From: Rhyacophila brunnea
Lineage: Eukaryota; Arthropoda; Insecta; Trichoptera; Rhyacophilidae
Reading direction: 5' to 3'
NCBI GenBank assembly: GCA_022495005.1
Contig: JAGYXB010000825.1
Span: 2,232,001 to 2,296,000 of the forward strand
Length of the DNA stretch: 64,000 nucleotides
Position numbers and translations under genes: made by a program. Positions 1 through 12,000 of this stretch are shown here, piece by piece. Position 1 is the first letter of the stretch. Each line of letters opens with the position of its first letter. The notes under the pieces were generated by a model, which ran no database searches, had not been told where the DNA came from, and saw only the letters and a program-made list of their open reading frames with translations.

Positions 1-1367
1 AAAACTGACATTTTATAGAAAAGTGTTCTACATACTAACGCCAATAACTTCAGCTATGGTCTAAGTGCCTCAAGCAAGTCAAAAAAATACAGCAAAATAT
101 TTAAACCTGTTGACGTTGTAAGTCCGTTAGCCTGTTTTATTTATAATTGTGTAAATAGCACTACAGTGGTCAACTTCATTCAATATAAAATGGCTGATGA
201 TGGTGTGTTGACACTTGCGACTTCCTAATACCTAAAATTATAGAAGCTGCCGTGATTACTTCACACTGTAAAACCACATTTTTCAAAAGGTCTGCTTCAT
301 GAAATTTTACTGCAATGACTCGGTATTTTGTATCTACAGGCAATACTACTTTTTGGTACTTAGAGCCTTAATTAATACACGTATTCATTTGTGAAAGATT
401 ACTAGTTCTACAATTATGATCAATGCATATTTTTAAATATCAACATAATAAATGTAGGTATGTAGGTTTTTGCTATAAAATAATATTTTTAAAAGATTTT
501 AATAGCTATATTTTTATTGATAAGCACCTACTTCTGTTTTTTTAATGTTGAAGAAATACTGGTATTCAATAAGAAATACCGAAAAACCGGTATTGACATT
601 TTCATTCGGTATTGCAATCCCTAGTCTCAATGCTAGAAGTACGTATGTCTGTGTAGTTTAGTTTAGTACGTAAAAACGACATTCATAATGTTTTAATTCA
701 ATATTATGTGATACATTTCTTGCATTAATTTAATCGTTGTCTTTGTATTATATAATTATGTCAACATAACAATGTCTGGGGAAATTATACTAAGTATATT
801 TCGACATGCGAGTTAGCAACGTTTGTATTACATTTTGACAAAGGCTGCTGACTTAAATACTTTTACTATTAAAAATGAACAACAATTTGATTTAGGCATT
901 TCTTGTATTTAGTGACGTATATTGTTTGTTAGAAATCACTTCAAAAACGTGTTTCTTCAGTTAATATGTAATGGCCTTCTAAGCAGACGAAGTCTATGTT
1001 AGATGTTATTAAATATATTTATACTTAATTAAACATCATTTAATGATCAGGATCAGATAAATTATCCCATACGTTGTAAACGTGACAATTTTTGAAATAG
1101 AGGAATGTATCGTCCAAAAACTACAAATTATAGAAAATAAATACAAAATAATCGTACCGCTTTTAAAATTGCACACAGTGGGAGTGTCAAGAGATGCTAT
1201 TACCTTTTGCAACAGCATACATTTGCGAACAGGGATTTTGTACACTTATGAAATCGCTTGTACGCTGCTCTCACATACATAGAAATGGTTGATGTCAATG
1301 TTGATTGTTGTGTTATGAAAAATAAACAAGATTTCCGAATTTCCGCTGACGATGCGACTATCAGCGC
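1..1367. other. AT-rich sequence, no gene seen
   Basis: No coding, RNA or clear repeat structure. GGTATTGCAATCCCTAG near 595-622 resembles a hAT end, but no partner was found. Confidence 0.5.
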
Positions 1368-1537
1368 TCGTCCAGCGTACGCGCGTTCGGCGGAGCGTTG
1401 AGCGGAGCGCGCAACTCAAACGTATAACCATCTGTGAAAATGTTCGTAGACAATGTCGTTTTTTGGTTATACGTTTATACGTTGAGTTGCGCGCGCCGCT
1501 CAACACTCCGACAAACGCGCCTTCGCTGAACGGGGCC
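1368..1537. mobile_element. GC-rich hairpin element
   Basis: Arms 1391-1430 and 1464-1510 are inverted copies (core GCGCAACTCAA), the right arm with one 7-base duplication (CGTATAA). Weaker pairing extends to about 1368-1537. Its high GC in AT-rich DNA suggests a recent MITE. Confidence 0.6.
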
Positions 1538-1650
1538 TCAAAGTTGGTGTTTCCCCATCAGTTTAAATACAAGAAAATTGTCAATTTCATCACATTATAT
1601 CAACCCCCCTTTAGGGCGTAATGGATGACTTATACGTAATACTCGTATTA

Positions 1651-2102
1651 TTGTAGCAATAATACCACTCAGCATTATTAGGGTGACACCAAAGAGATTG
1701 AAGACTGTCCAATCTTTTTGGGTGACACACTTTAATATGTATGCTTGTTGTCAAAACAAAACAATGGAGCGGAAGAAATCGTCAGCATTTTTTCAATAAT
1801 AACTTGATCAGTAGGGTCTGCTATAATATGTCTCTTGTAATGTATGAACTGCATTTGTATAAATAGCAAGAACAATCCATAACTCATCACTCCACACGAG
1901 TCCATCACTCGGAACACTACTCATCTCGAGTTTATATTAACATCTCGCTACATCGCCAGTCAATTAAATAATATAGTCAATCTCATTTGTATTTATGTAT
2001 TCTTGTAACGACAAATAAACTCACTCCTCACAACATCCAAGCCACAACGACCTTCTCCCTCCACGGCCTCATCATTCCCCAAAGTGGTGACCCCGACGTG
2101 AT
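1651..2102 (+). mobile_element. LTR retrotransposon relic: LTR-like region plus primer-binding site
   Basis: A promoter-like TATAAATAG (1858-1866) is followed about 150 bases on by AATAAA (2014-2019), then a C-rich stretch and TGGTGACCCCGACGTGAT (2085-2102). That last motif resembles the TGG-starting primer-binding site found just after the 5' LTR of many insect LTR elements. No gag or pol frame follows, so only the 5' LTR region survives. The LTR start is uncertain. Confidence 0.5.
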
Positions 2103-2103
2103 C

Positions 2104-3065
2104 AAAACAAACACGACGTGATATCATTATCCCAAAGTATTATTGTTATATTGATGCTACGCCGTAGATGCGTGGGCAGTGAACTCAGAAATAATGGGAA
2201 CTGAAATACCTAACGGGTAAGGAAAATTAGGTAACCGATCTCGAGTAAGGAAAAATATGGCATAGATTTAAACACGTGTCAAGAATACGTCATACGTCGA
2301 ATACTGTGAACTGATCTCGGTTTATGCGTTGATGCTCATTTAATATTGGTGTATTATACACACTATTGCACGTCTATAATGCGTGGTTTATTTTCGTAGG
2401 ACACTCACACATTCAAAACCCTGCGTCAAAATTTGCTGTATTGGTATGTATAGCCTATCGGAATTCTATTTATCATCTGTTCTGTGTGCGTGGAGTAGTC
2501 TAGTGACTAGAAATTGTGAATATTACGACGAAATGCAATCTTGATTTTAATTTTGATTCTCATAATATATTACTATTATCTGCGAGTATAGTTAATTTGC
2601 ACAATGTTGATTGGATTCATCCGAAGGCTAACGTATTGTATGATAAAACGATAATTAAAGCTCTCTATTATAGATAATAATTACATAGGAATAAATTACA
2701 GGCTTACCGCTCCGTGTTATCTCCGTGCGAGGATGGTCGATATTTATTATTTTACGAAGACTTTGATATTTTATACTTAATTCCAATTGAGTACCTACAA
2801 TTATTTGATATCCTAGTTCTATAGGGAAACAACTCAAAATTTCAAGGTGTTAGTTTATAATGCCATTCAATGTAGAAAGGTCTTATATTTATAATCCAAA
2901 AAAAAAATCAAAAATCTCTTCAACGGGTCAAAAAATCAAATAAACCTTTCTGGGATTAATCATTCGTTCAATTGTAAACGGGAATGTCTGAGTTAATTAT
3001 TATTTGTTGAACTGTTAAATTTCATTTTGCGTTGCTCAGTTCATTTGAACTAAATAAAAAATATT
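2104..3065. other. Non-coding sequence, nothing recognised
   Basis: If the LTR relic upstream once had a coding interior, no trace of gag or pol is visible here. Confidence 0.5.
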
Positions 3066-3540
3066 TACAAGATAAAAAGGACTTTTTATATACCACGTTT
3101 TTAAATTTTCTGTTGAATCATAAACTTGACAATTCTATCTATTAATAGATACTTTTTTTGTACTTGATAGAAATACTGAATTAATTTAGAATACTGAAAT
3201 GTCATTTTGACATTTCATATTAATTTCCATAGTAACGCACGTATATATTAATAATTTAGTTGCTAGGACCCCCTTAGCAACCAATACTACTGTTTTACTT
3301 TTTACGATTTTTTTCCGAAAAAACTTTCCATATAAAACAGAATTAACTGAAAATGAATTCAATTCTGCTTAAAAATGGCTAGAATTATTAAAAGAATGCA
3401 GTGTTATCGTGTTCTAATATATTCTGAAAGTTTCAAATGTCTAGTCAGTCGGGAAGTTAGTTAAAAATCAAACAAGAAAAAAATAGTACTGGACAAACAA
3501 GAATACGAGCTAATAAAAACGTGCTAATAAACATATTTAC
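3066..3540. repeat. Dispersed 480-bp repeat, copy 1
   Basis: Nearly the same sequence recurs at 5270-5788 in direct orientation, from TACAAGATAAAAA to CGAGCTAATAAAAACGTG, with small indels. No coding content is seen. Confidence 0.8.
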
Positions 3541-5269
3541 TTGAAAAATCAAGGCAACATTGAAATGAGAATTTGTGAAAATTTTTCAAACGCCATTATT
3601 TTAGAACAATGTATTTTGAGTGGCAACACTCACACCTGTAATGTATAACCAATTTAGTTCGATAGACAACCATCGAAATATTTATGAGTTCTGAGAGTCT
3701 ACATACTTATGTTTACGTGAGAGCTAGGATTACTTCGCCGATAAGATATATTAATCTCCGTATGGCATTTGAAAATGTGGGTGATTATGTAACTATATAA
3801 AAGTACCTACCCACACGTCGATATACATACCTATAGCTATTGGTATATCTTAAAATTGTCGATACTTCAATCCTATTCTATATCATATAAATATAAATAA
3901 ACCAAAGAAATACAAATCCTTATACAAATACGGAATGCCTTTAAATATTACAAACATTGAATGCGCGTTTCATTGACGTGATAGATAGACTTTAGTGTAA
4001 ATGATACTGATGGTAACTATTGAAAGTAAAAACCCTAATTTTTCCATACTTAAGAATTAGCCTCACCCAGAAGGCAACCCAATTTCCATTTTTTTTGTGT
4101 TCCCGGTTTTTAGGTACCTACCTACTAAGCTTTCGTTTCTTCAATGTTTCACATAATTTCATTTTTTGAACCATTGAACACAATATGACTATTTTTAATC
4201 AAACGTGCATTTGGTATGGCAAATTGGTACATTTTTTTATAAATGTGTCAAAAAATTCAAGATCAATTTTAATTATCTCAACGATATTAAATTTTATTTC
4301 TAAAAGTCCACACGTCTTGTTTTAATCTTTCTCTATGGACGATAGTGGAAATTATTATATTTTGAACTTTTTTTTTGGAATGTCAAGGTTCAATGCTAAT
4401 AATTTATTGTAATATCAACATATTTGTGCGGAACTGATTAATAATAATACATTTTTATTTTACTATTTTAATCAATCTGACATAATGGCAAGGTATTTCA
4501 TTGAATCTGATTTGATTTAATTGTTTTAATGCCATAAACATGATATAAACAATAAACACTCTGCATAACTAATCATGTTTGATAAGTAGAACAGGAAACA
4601 AGAGAGAGAGTAGGAGGCCCGCCAAGGCGAGACAAGACGATTCAACAAGCGCGATCTTAACAAAGTCCGCATTAGCAACCATACTAAAAAAATATACTAT
4701 TCCTGCGCACGGGAGGAAATCGCATGTGCGCGAATTAGTGGTAGCGGTTCCGCTATATTCCGTATATACCTACTTGGACACGTTAGCAGGCTAGATCAAA
4801 GATACGAACGAAAATTTGCTATAGTGAGCGTTATTGTAATGTATATAGAGGTAATTTTTATTTTTTCAGCGACAATCTATATATATGTACCCACCTACCA
4901 TGTTGGTCTTGTGTTCAATTTGTATTAACTTGGTTTCAAGTGAGAAATCTATGAGCAGGTTGTTTATGAGGGTGTTTTTATTTTCAGATACTGTTTCCAA
5001 ATATTTAGGCTCCCCGCCGACTAGGACAGCTTATCGCTGCCACAAACCTGCGATTTATGGTTGCGGCAAAAAGTCCTCATCAGCGGGGTGCCGGTCAATG
5101 AGTGCTATTATTATATTAAAGACTGTAGGGAAAGTAGTTATTTAAATGAAGAGATTGGACCATGGTTAATCTCTATCATCATAATAGTATCTATGGTTTA
5201 TTAAAAATAAAAGTATATAGTATAGTGGCTTCGAGTTAGTATTCTATATGACTATTATATTATTAATAA
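3541..5269. other. Non-coding sequence between the two 480-bp repeats
   Basis: No gene. TAGGTACCTACC-type words are frequent. A short frame at 4579-4794 has no recognisable homology. Confidence 0.5.
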
Positions 5270-5788
5270 TTACAAGATAAAAATAACTTTTTATATACCA
5301 CGTTTTTAAATTTTCTGTTGAATCATATTATAAACTTGACAATTCTATGTATTAATAAAAACTTTTTATTGTACTTGATAGAAATACTGAATAAATATTA
5401 GATATAGAATACAGAAAAGTCATTATGACATTTCATATTGATTTCCATAGTAACGCACGTACATATTAATAATTTAGTTGCTAGGACCCACTTAGCAACC
5501 AATAATAGTGAGTAGTAAATATTACTTTTAACGATTTTTTTCCGAAACATACAGAATTAACTGAAAATGAATTAATTCAATTCTGCTTAAAGATGGGCAA
5601 AAGTATTAAAAGAGTGCATTGTCATTGTGTTCTGATATACCTATTCTAAAAGTTTCAAATGTAAGCTAGTCGGGAAGTTAGTTAAAAATCTTGGACAAAC
5701 AAGAAAAAAATTGTAGTGCACAAGAAAAATTCTGTACCGGACAAACAAGAATACGAGCTAATAAAAACGTGGTAAAAACTAGTCAACC
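5270..5788. repeat. Dispersed 480-bp repeat, copy 2
   Basis: Direct copy of 3066-3540 with extra short insertions. A hAT-like element (5799-6449) is inserted just past its end. Confidence 0.8.
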
Positions 5789-5798
5789 ACATGTTTAC

Positions 5799-6449
5799 CA
5801 GTAGCGAAGGGTGGAGATAGGCTAGATCCGCCATAAATAGTGTACACTAAAATTTGTCAGCCATACGTATTTGTTTTCGTTGAAATACGACTACAATTCA
5901 CAGATGGTGTTGGATAGTTTTTTAATTTAATTAAACCCTGCGAAAAACAGGCCATAATAAATACTTAATAGTCCAAAAATACTCGTCTGTCTATAAAATA
6001 TTCAAAATTATGTAATTAAATCATGCATAATTTTAAATATTTTATAGATAGAATAATATTTTTTATCTATTATTTGGTTTAGGCATGGCTTAATGCTTAA
6101 AAAAAATGAACCAACAATATGTGTAATATGTATTCTTAATCCAACGAAAACAAATAAGTATGAATAAAAAAGTGTGCACAATTTTGTCGTATCGCCCAAA
6201 ATATAGGTACCAAAGCTAAGTTAACAAAACTATTATTTATTTATTCGAAAAAGACACGTTGAGTACATAACAAATTATTAATTCAGGACGTTCACAACAG
6301 GTTAGACAGGGTTTAATTGATTTTTAAAAATTAACATCTGTAAATAATTTTAGTCTTAGTTCAATAAAAACAAATACATTTGACTAACAAAGTTTTATGT
6401 TCAATATTTATGGCGGATCTCAACAGCCTACCTCCACCCGTCGCTATCG
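5799..6449. mobile_element. hAT-like MITE, family 1, copy 1
   Basis: Long terminal inverted repeats begin CAGTAGCGAAGGGTGGAG and end TCCACCCGTCGCTATCG. An exact 8-bp duplication ATGTTTAC flanks it (5791-5798 and 6450-6457). 8-bp duplications and CAGTGGCG-type ends are typical of hAT. No transposase is present. Confidence 0.85.
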
Positions 6450-7210
6450 ATGTTTACAGTAAGTCAATGATATTCTCCCATAATACTTACCTATGCGCAG
6501 TGTCCTTTTAAAAATGTAGGCATCAAATTTTTATTAACACAGCAGAAATTAGAATAGCACATCGTCCATTAATAATTTTTGTGTAATTTTAAATTATAAT
6601 GATGCAAATTCATTGATATAAAATTATTGAAAACACAAACGAAATTCTTGTTTCGATACGCAAAATTATATGTTAATTCGCAAGTCGTTCAAAGCGATTT
6701 AATTTGAATGTCGATACAATAAAATGTCGAGACGGTTGAAACGTATTATTTTATTGCTCAGTTCAAAACAGCAAAGTTTTAATATATGTAACTAGGTTAC
6801 TGTGACGTCCCGTGGGAGGTAGGCAGGGTATGTATTGCTTATGGGGCGACAAATGAAGGAACGAATACGATTATTACAGTTTCTGAGAGTAGTTGCGGTT
6901 TCCCATGAAGACCGGTCGCTTCGATAGAAAATGCCGACATCTTAGTAAAAACCATCATTGTTTAAAAAGCATAAAAAATCCTGGCAACATATTTTGTATA
7001 GGTATCAATAGTCAATTGCAGTTTATCGCACAGGTAAAATTTTCTCAATAGGTTTCCAAGTCTCAGATCTCCACGTACCTAACTAAAAACATCACTGGAA
7101 ATGCTCTAATCCTCGGTAGGTTATGTGTATGTCAGTTTTTACTGACGTTTTTGTTGCATTTTTTTTTTTGTTTGAGATATCCGAAAGCAAATGAGAAAAT
7201 ATCTGGAAAG

Positions 7211-7372
7211 CCTCAATTACATTGAGCTTCTTTACGAGCTGTTTATTGGCGAATTTAAAAGCGGGCGTTTCTCGGCAGACTTAGCTTATTCGATGATTAC
7301 GCTGGGCGACTTTACAGGCAGATTGTAAATTCACCAATAAACAGCTCGTAAAGAAGCTCAATGTAATTGAGG
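7211..7372. repeat. Near-perfect 46-bp-arm hairpin
   Basis: Arms 7211-7256 and 7327-7372 are inverted copies with one mismatch in 46, around a 70-base GC-richer loop. It may be a small foldback element or a hairpin RNA source. No target duplication was found. Confidence 0.85.
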
Positions 7373-8079
7373 CTAAAAGGTATCTAACAAATGTGCATAC
7401 GATAATTTGAGAGCAAACATGAAAGAGGGCGGCACTTTGTCTAGGGATGTCACTTATAGGAGTGGTAGGTAATTTGTAAAGATGCCTTACTGAAAAAAAA
7501 AAACATAAAAACAAAATATACTTCTTATATTAAAATCATATATGTATTGTTGAAAGTGTTTTATTATATTATCCAATAATGTGAATATAAATTTATGAGG
7601 TATATTTAGAATTGACAACACAGCGAAAATTAGGTGTTGAGAAATGCAATGAGTAATGAATGACCAATCACAATAATTTAAATTGCTTATAAATGTTTTT
7701 CGTAATTTTTAATAATAATAGTTATTGTTAGCTGTACTAATAATTATACATTTAATTAGAATTTGCACGTTTTATGATTATCGATAATGATAGTGCTAAT
7801 TCAGTTGATTGGAATCATTCATTGGAATACGGTGAACTCTTCGATTTCAATTCTATTTCGTAAAAAGCTGGCATACAAAAAATATATCGGAAACAATAAT
7901 TGTTTTCATATTGCGGTCATGTAAAATATTTTATTAACACGTTTTTTAAAAATAAATACTTATATTAATTTGCATAGATCGACATTAAAAAGCCAAATAA
8001 ATAATATTCAAATATTAACTCATATATTCTATGATATCTAATCGATATTATAATGCTGTGGCAACTACAACAGTAATTA

Positions 8080-8420
8080 CTGCAACATTGTCTTAAAAAA
8101 ATATAGATGATTATATTTAAGTGCAATTTATTGATGACATTATTTAATTTAATTTATATATTAATACTGTGTGATAAAACCATATCTGCCACCTTGACCC
8201 GAATCCGAATATTAAATCCTACATTTTGCCATATTATTACCGATTGCTGTGGTATCTACCTAACTGTATAATATCTACCTATATTTGCAACATTGTCTTG
8301 AATAATATATTATCCTTATAATAATAATATTTAAGTGCAATTTATCAGTGACATTATTAAATTAATATATTTATCAATCCTCTGTGATAAAAATTAAGTA
8401 TGCCATCGTGACCTGTTACC
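8080..8420. repeat. Imperfect tandem duplication upstream of TMEM68-like gene
   Basis: Two diverged direct copies (about 8080-8200 and 8284-8420) share GCAACATTGTCTT, ATTTAAGTGCAATTTAT and TGTGATAAAA in the same order. Confidence 0.65.
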
Positions 8421-8669
8421 AAAATGGCAGCGTAATAATATAAAACACTTACAATAAACCACCAGTTTTATATTCTATAAGTTATAACCTTATAACTTAC
8501 GTCTACTAATAAGTCTACGGCCAAATTAATGTATTTTTTAATGTTATACAATTGAATAGATTAATACATACGTCGTACATACATGTATTATTAATACATA
8601 GTATTTATTCATAGAATATTATTTTTAAAAATAGAATGACATATTAAAATTTACTTTTTAAAAACCATT

Positions 8670-9031
8670 ATGGCTAATCATTGTACGCAAGACGCTTTCT
8701 GGGATAAATATACATATTTGAAAAAATGTAATAATTACACAATATCGTTTTCGGAACGCATAATTTTTCCAACATCCGCCCTGGTTCGAAATTTGAAAAG
8801 CTTATTGGCAGCAGCGTCGGAGTGTGTGGTGCGAAAAATTGATGGATTCCACATCGAACACTATTTTTACGTGCTCTTCGTTGTCTTCATTTTAGTTGAC
8901 TATGTGGACATTGACTATTCGCTATGGCTGTCATGGCTGCTCATGCCACTGCTCATCACATTCCTGTTGCCTGCCGTCATCATCCTGCTCTTCTACATCA
9001 GCGCCATCATTTTCCACATCTACAGACACAG
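8670..9031 (+). CDS. TMEM68: TMEM68-like exon 1 (start codon, membrane segments)
   Basis: Codes for residues 1-120 plus two bases of codon 121. The donor is CACAG|GTGAGC at 9032. The second half is strongly hydrophobic and provides the N-terminal membrane anchor. Exon 1 is the least conserved part of the family, and its linkage to exon 2 rests on phase (2 to 1) and on the hydrophobic pattern. Confidence 0.82.
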
Positions 9032-12000
9032 GTGAGCCAACATTGTTTATTACTATATTTTTATTACACTAAGCAAATTTGAAAAATGTACGTACCACAT
9101 ATTTACATACATATAAGTAGATTTTTTATATTTTAATATCGTTATTTATTACCACATACAAGTTTATAAGATAGAAATGTGAAAGCCAGTTGCCCTAAGG
9201 CCTAAAGTCTAAACCGAAGCTATAAAGCCGGGCTATTTGTATTATTATTTCATGACCCAAACAGCACAAAGCGACAGTCCTCAAATTTTTAATTCGCGCT
9301 TTGTTTACGTGACAAGCTTTAATGCATATTATGATACACCCGTAACTATTAAAACAACATATTCTTTAACACATGTTTCAGTTTATCCCATATTTATCTA
9401 CACTCTAGATCCGAAGCCTGTTACACCACACCCGGTAGTGTAAGCCAGTTCCCATTAATATTGTGTTTCCCGGTTATAAGTATATTTAAGTTTATATAAG
9501 TTATAAGGATTTCCATAAAATATCACATCTAACCAGGGCTTCGAACCGGAACCGAACCGAAAAAAATATATCGGTTTTTTTCGGTGCGGTACATCTGCTA
9601 ACATGCGCGTTAACATGATCTTACTCCTCATTTCAGCTGTCGTAGGCGTAAAAATTGATCAGTCGGAGCTGAACCGAAAACTGAAAACCGTTATTCTTTT
9701 CGGAACGATAACCGAAATATTTTTTTTACTAGAACTGGGACGAAAAAAAATAACGGTTCGATGCCCTGCATCTAACTACGAAAGATATCGAAAGTTCGTA
9801 AGTACCTAATCTTCCACCATATTTGACGGTCTCGATACCTACATAGGTACCTTTAATTTTATTAATAAACAATATTACAGTTTCGACCTTTCCACGGCAC
9901 ATCGGGGCCCTTAAACGCGTTTCTCAATATTTATGTACATAAAGCGCTAAATCATTGTGTTAAATCTAAAGTGTTACTTTTCATCAGAATTTAAGAGTAG
10001 TTGGCTACCCCCTAGAAATCACTTCGTGAGCCCCCCTGGGGGTCGCAACGTATAGGTTTGGAAACCCATTCGCTTAATGTTTGTTATCCCACATTTTTGT
10101 TCAGGACTATAATTTTCCGAATTTATTTGGCGTTAAGGCCCTTCCATATCTTTTTTCAATGGATTTGTTCCAGTGTTTTCAATGATGACATACATATTAA
10201 TAAATTATCACCTTATGATGGGTATGTTCTTAAATTTACTATTTATGCAATAATGTATCATTAATAACTATCATACATAAGTAGCAGAAAAACTAACACC
10301 GACCAGCGATCATGGTAATAGAGATCTATTATGATACCTACTATATATCAGTGGCGAAGGATGGAGGTAGGCCGTTAAGATCCGACACACATAGTCCACA
10401 ATAAACTTACTGTATTTTGTTTTCATTGAACCAAGTCTACAATTTACAAATGGTGTTGGTTAGTTTTTAAAATCCAATTAAACACTGCGAAAACCGAGCC
10501 ATAATAGATAATAGTAAAAGAATAATCGCCCATCAATAAAATATATAAAATTATGCCATTAAACCGTACATATTTTTGTATATTTTATAGATAGAATAAT
10601 ATTTTTTTATCTACTATGGTTTAGTTTAGACAGGGCGTAATGAATTTAAAAAACTAATTAATAACGTGTGTCATAATATGTATTATTCAACGAAACCAAA
10701 TAAGTATGAGTATAAAAGTGTGCTATTATGGTTTGAGTTAGGCAAAGTTTAACTGATTTTTCAAAATTAACTAACACTATCTGTAAATTGTAGTCTTGAT
10801 TCAATAAAAACGAATGACTGGAAAAGTTTAATGTGCACTATTCATGTCGGATCTTAACAGCCTACCTCCACCCTTCGCCACTGCTATGTATAGCCAAATT
10901 TTTGCAACTTGTCACTTGCCGAAACGAATATTCTATCTCTGTTTCACGATGAGAGCATGTACCACAAAATAAATAATAAAACATTATAGGTGCTTTTAAA
11001 TAATGTAGAACCTAATTTTTATCCAATATTATATTAAACAAACAAACGTGCTCACGAAGTGACTAGCTAGGCTGTGAGGACCATAACTATTATGTTTAAT
11101 AGGAGAACGTAACAGCTGATCATTGCCAATTATTTAATTTCTAATGTTCCACGTTAGACATTGTTACATAGCTTTACTTTCGAATAATTTATGATAATTT
11201 CTCTTTTATTTTTTTTGGCCATTTAAACCAGTGGGTCTATTCTATACTTATCGAACACTAAATTGATAAATAGTATCAAACTTAGGGTAGGTTTGTATCA
11301 AAATATTAGCACTTATTGTAACAATTACACGAAGCCGGTTTTATTGTTGCAATAAGTGCGATATTTTAACAGCAGCAAGATAGGAGCTGTTAAAATATAG
11401 CACTTATTGCAACAATAAAAACCGGCTTCGTGTAATTGTTACAATAAGTGCTAATATTTTGATACAAACCTACCCTAAGTTTGATAATATTTTTCACTTT
11501 ATCACTTTAGCGGTCGATAAGCATAGAATAGACCCACTGATACAGGTTTCAAACGGACCGATCCGATCCAAATGAACTTGTTCACGTTTTTTTTCGTGTA
11601 ATGCGTCCACATAAAGAGAATACTACTAGGTACATATTATTTGAATAATGGTATTACATATTACGCAATTTTGAATCTGCGCGAAATAAAAAATGCAGTA
11701 TAGATCTACTTATTTTTTGTACATAATGTCCTATTTTATATAGTTGCTGGTTCTAGGATAGTTAACCCCCCCGGACAAAAACCCCTCGTATAAAAATAAA
11801 ACACTTTAAACAAAATTTCATTGACATAACAAATATTGCACACAGAAGTTTGTTTGATTTGATACAGAAAAATATGGATACAAATTTAAAATTATACTAA
11901 CATCCTAATATGTACATTTTAGAAATAGAGACGGGAAAAAATAATTAGCTACCTACTGAAGTACAAATCTTCAACAGAAAAAGTATCTACATTCTACATA

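Noticed and set aside
545..625. hAT element end at CAATCCCTAG
   Set aside because: No inverted partner or 8-bp duplication could be found nearby.
4579..4794. 71-codon basic frame
   Set aside because: No recognised domain, no splice sites consistent with a gene, typical chance frame.
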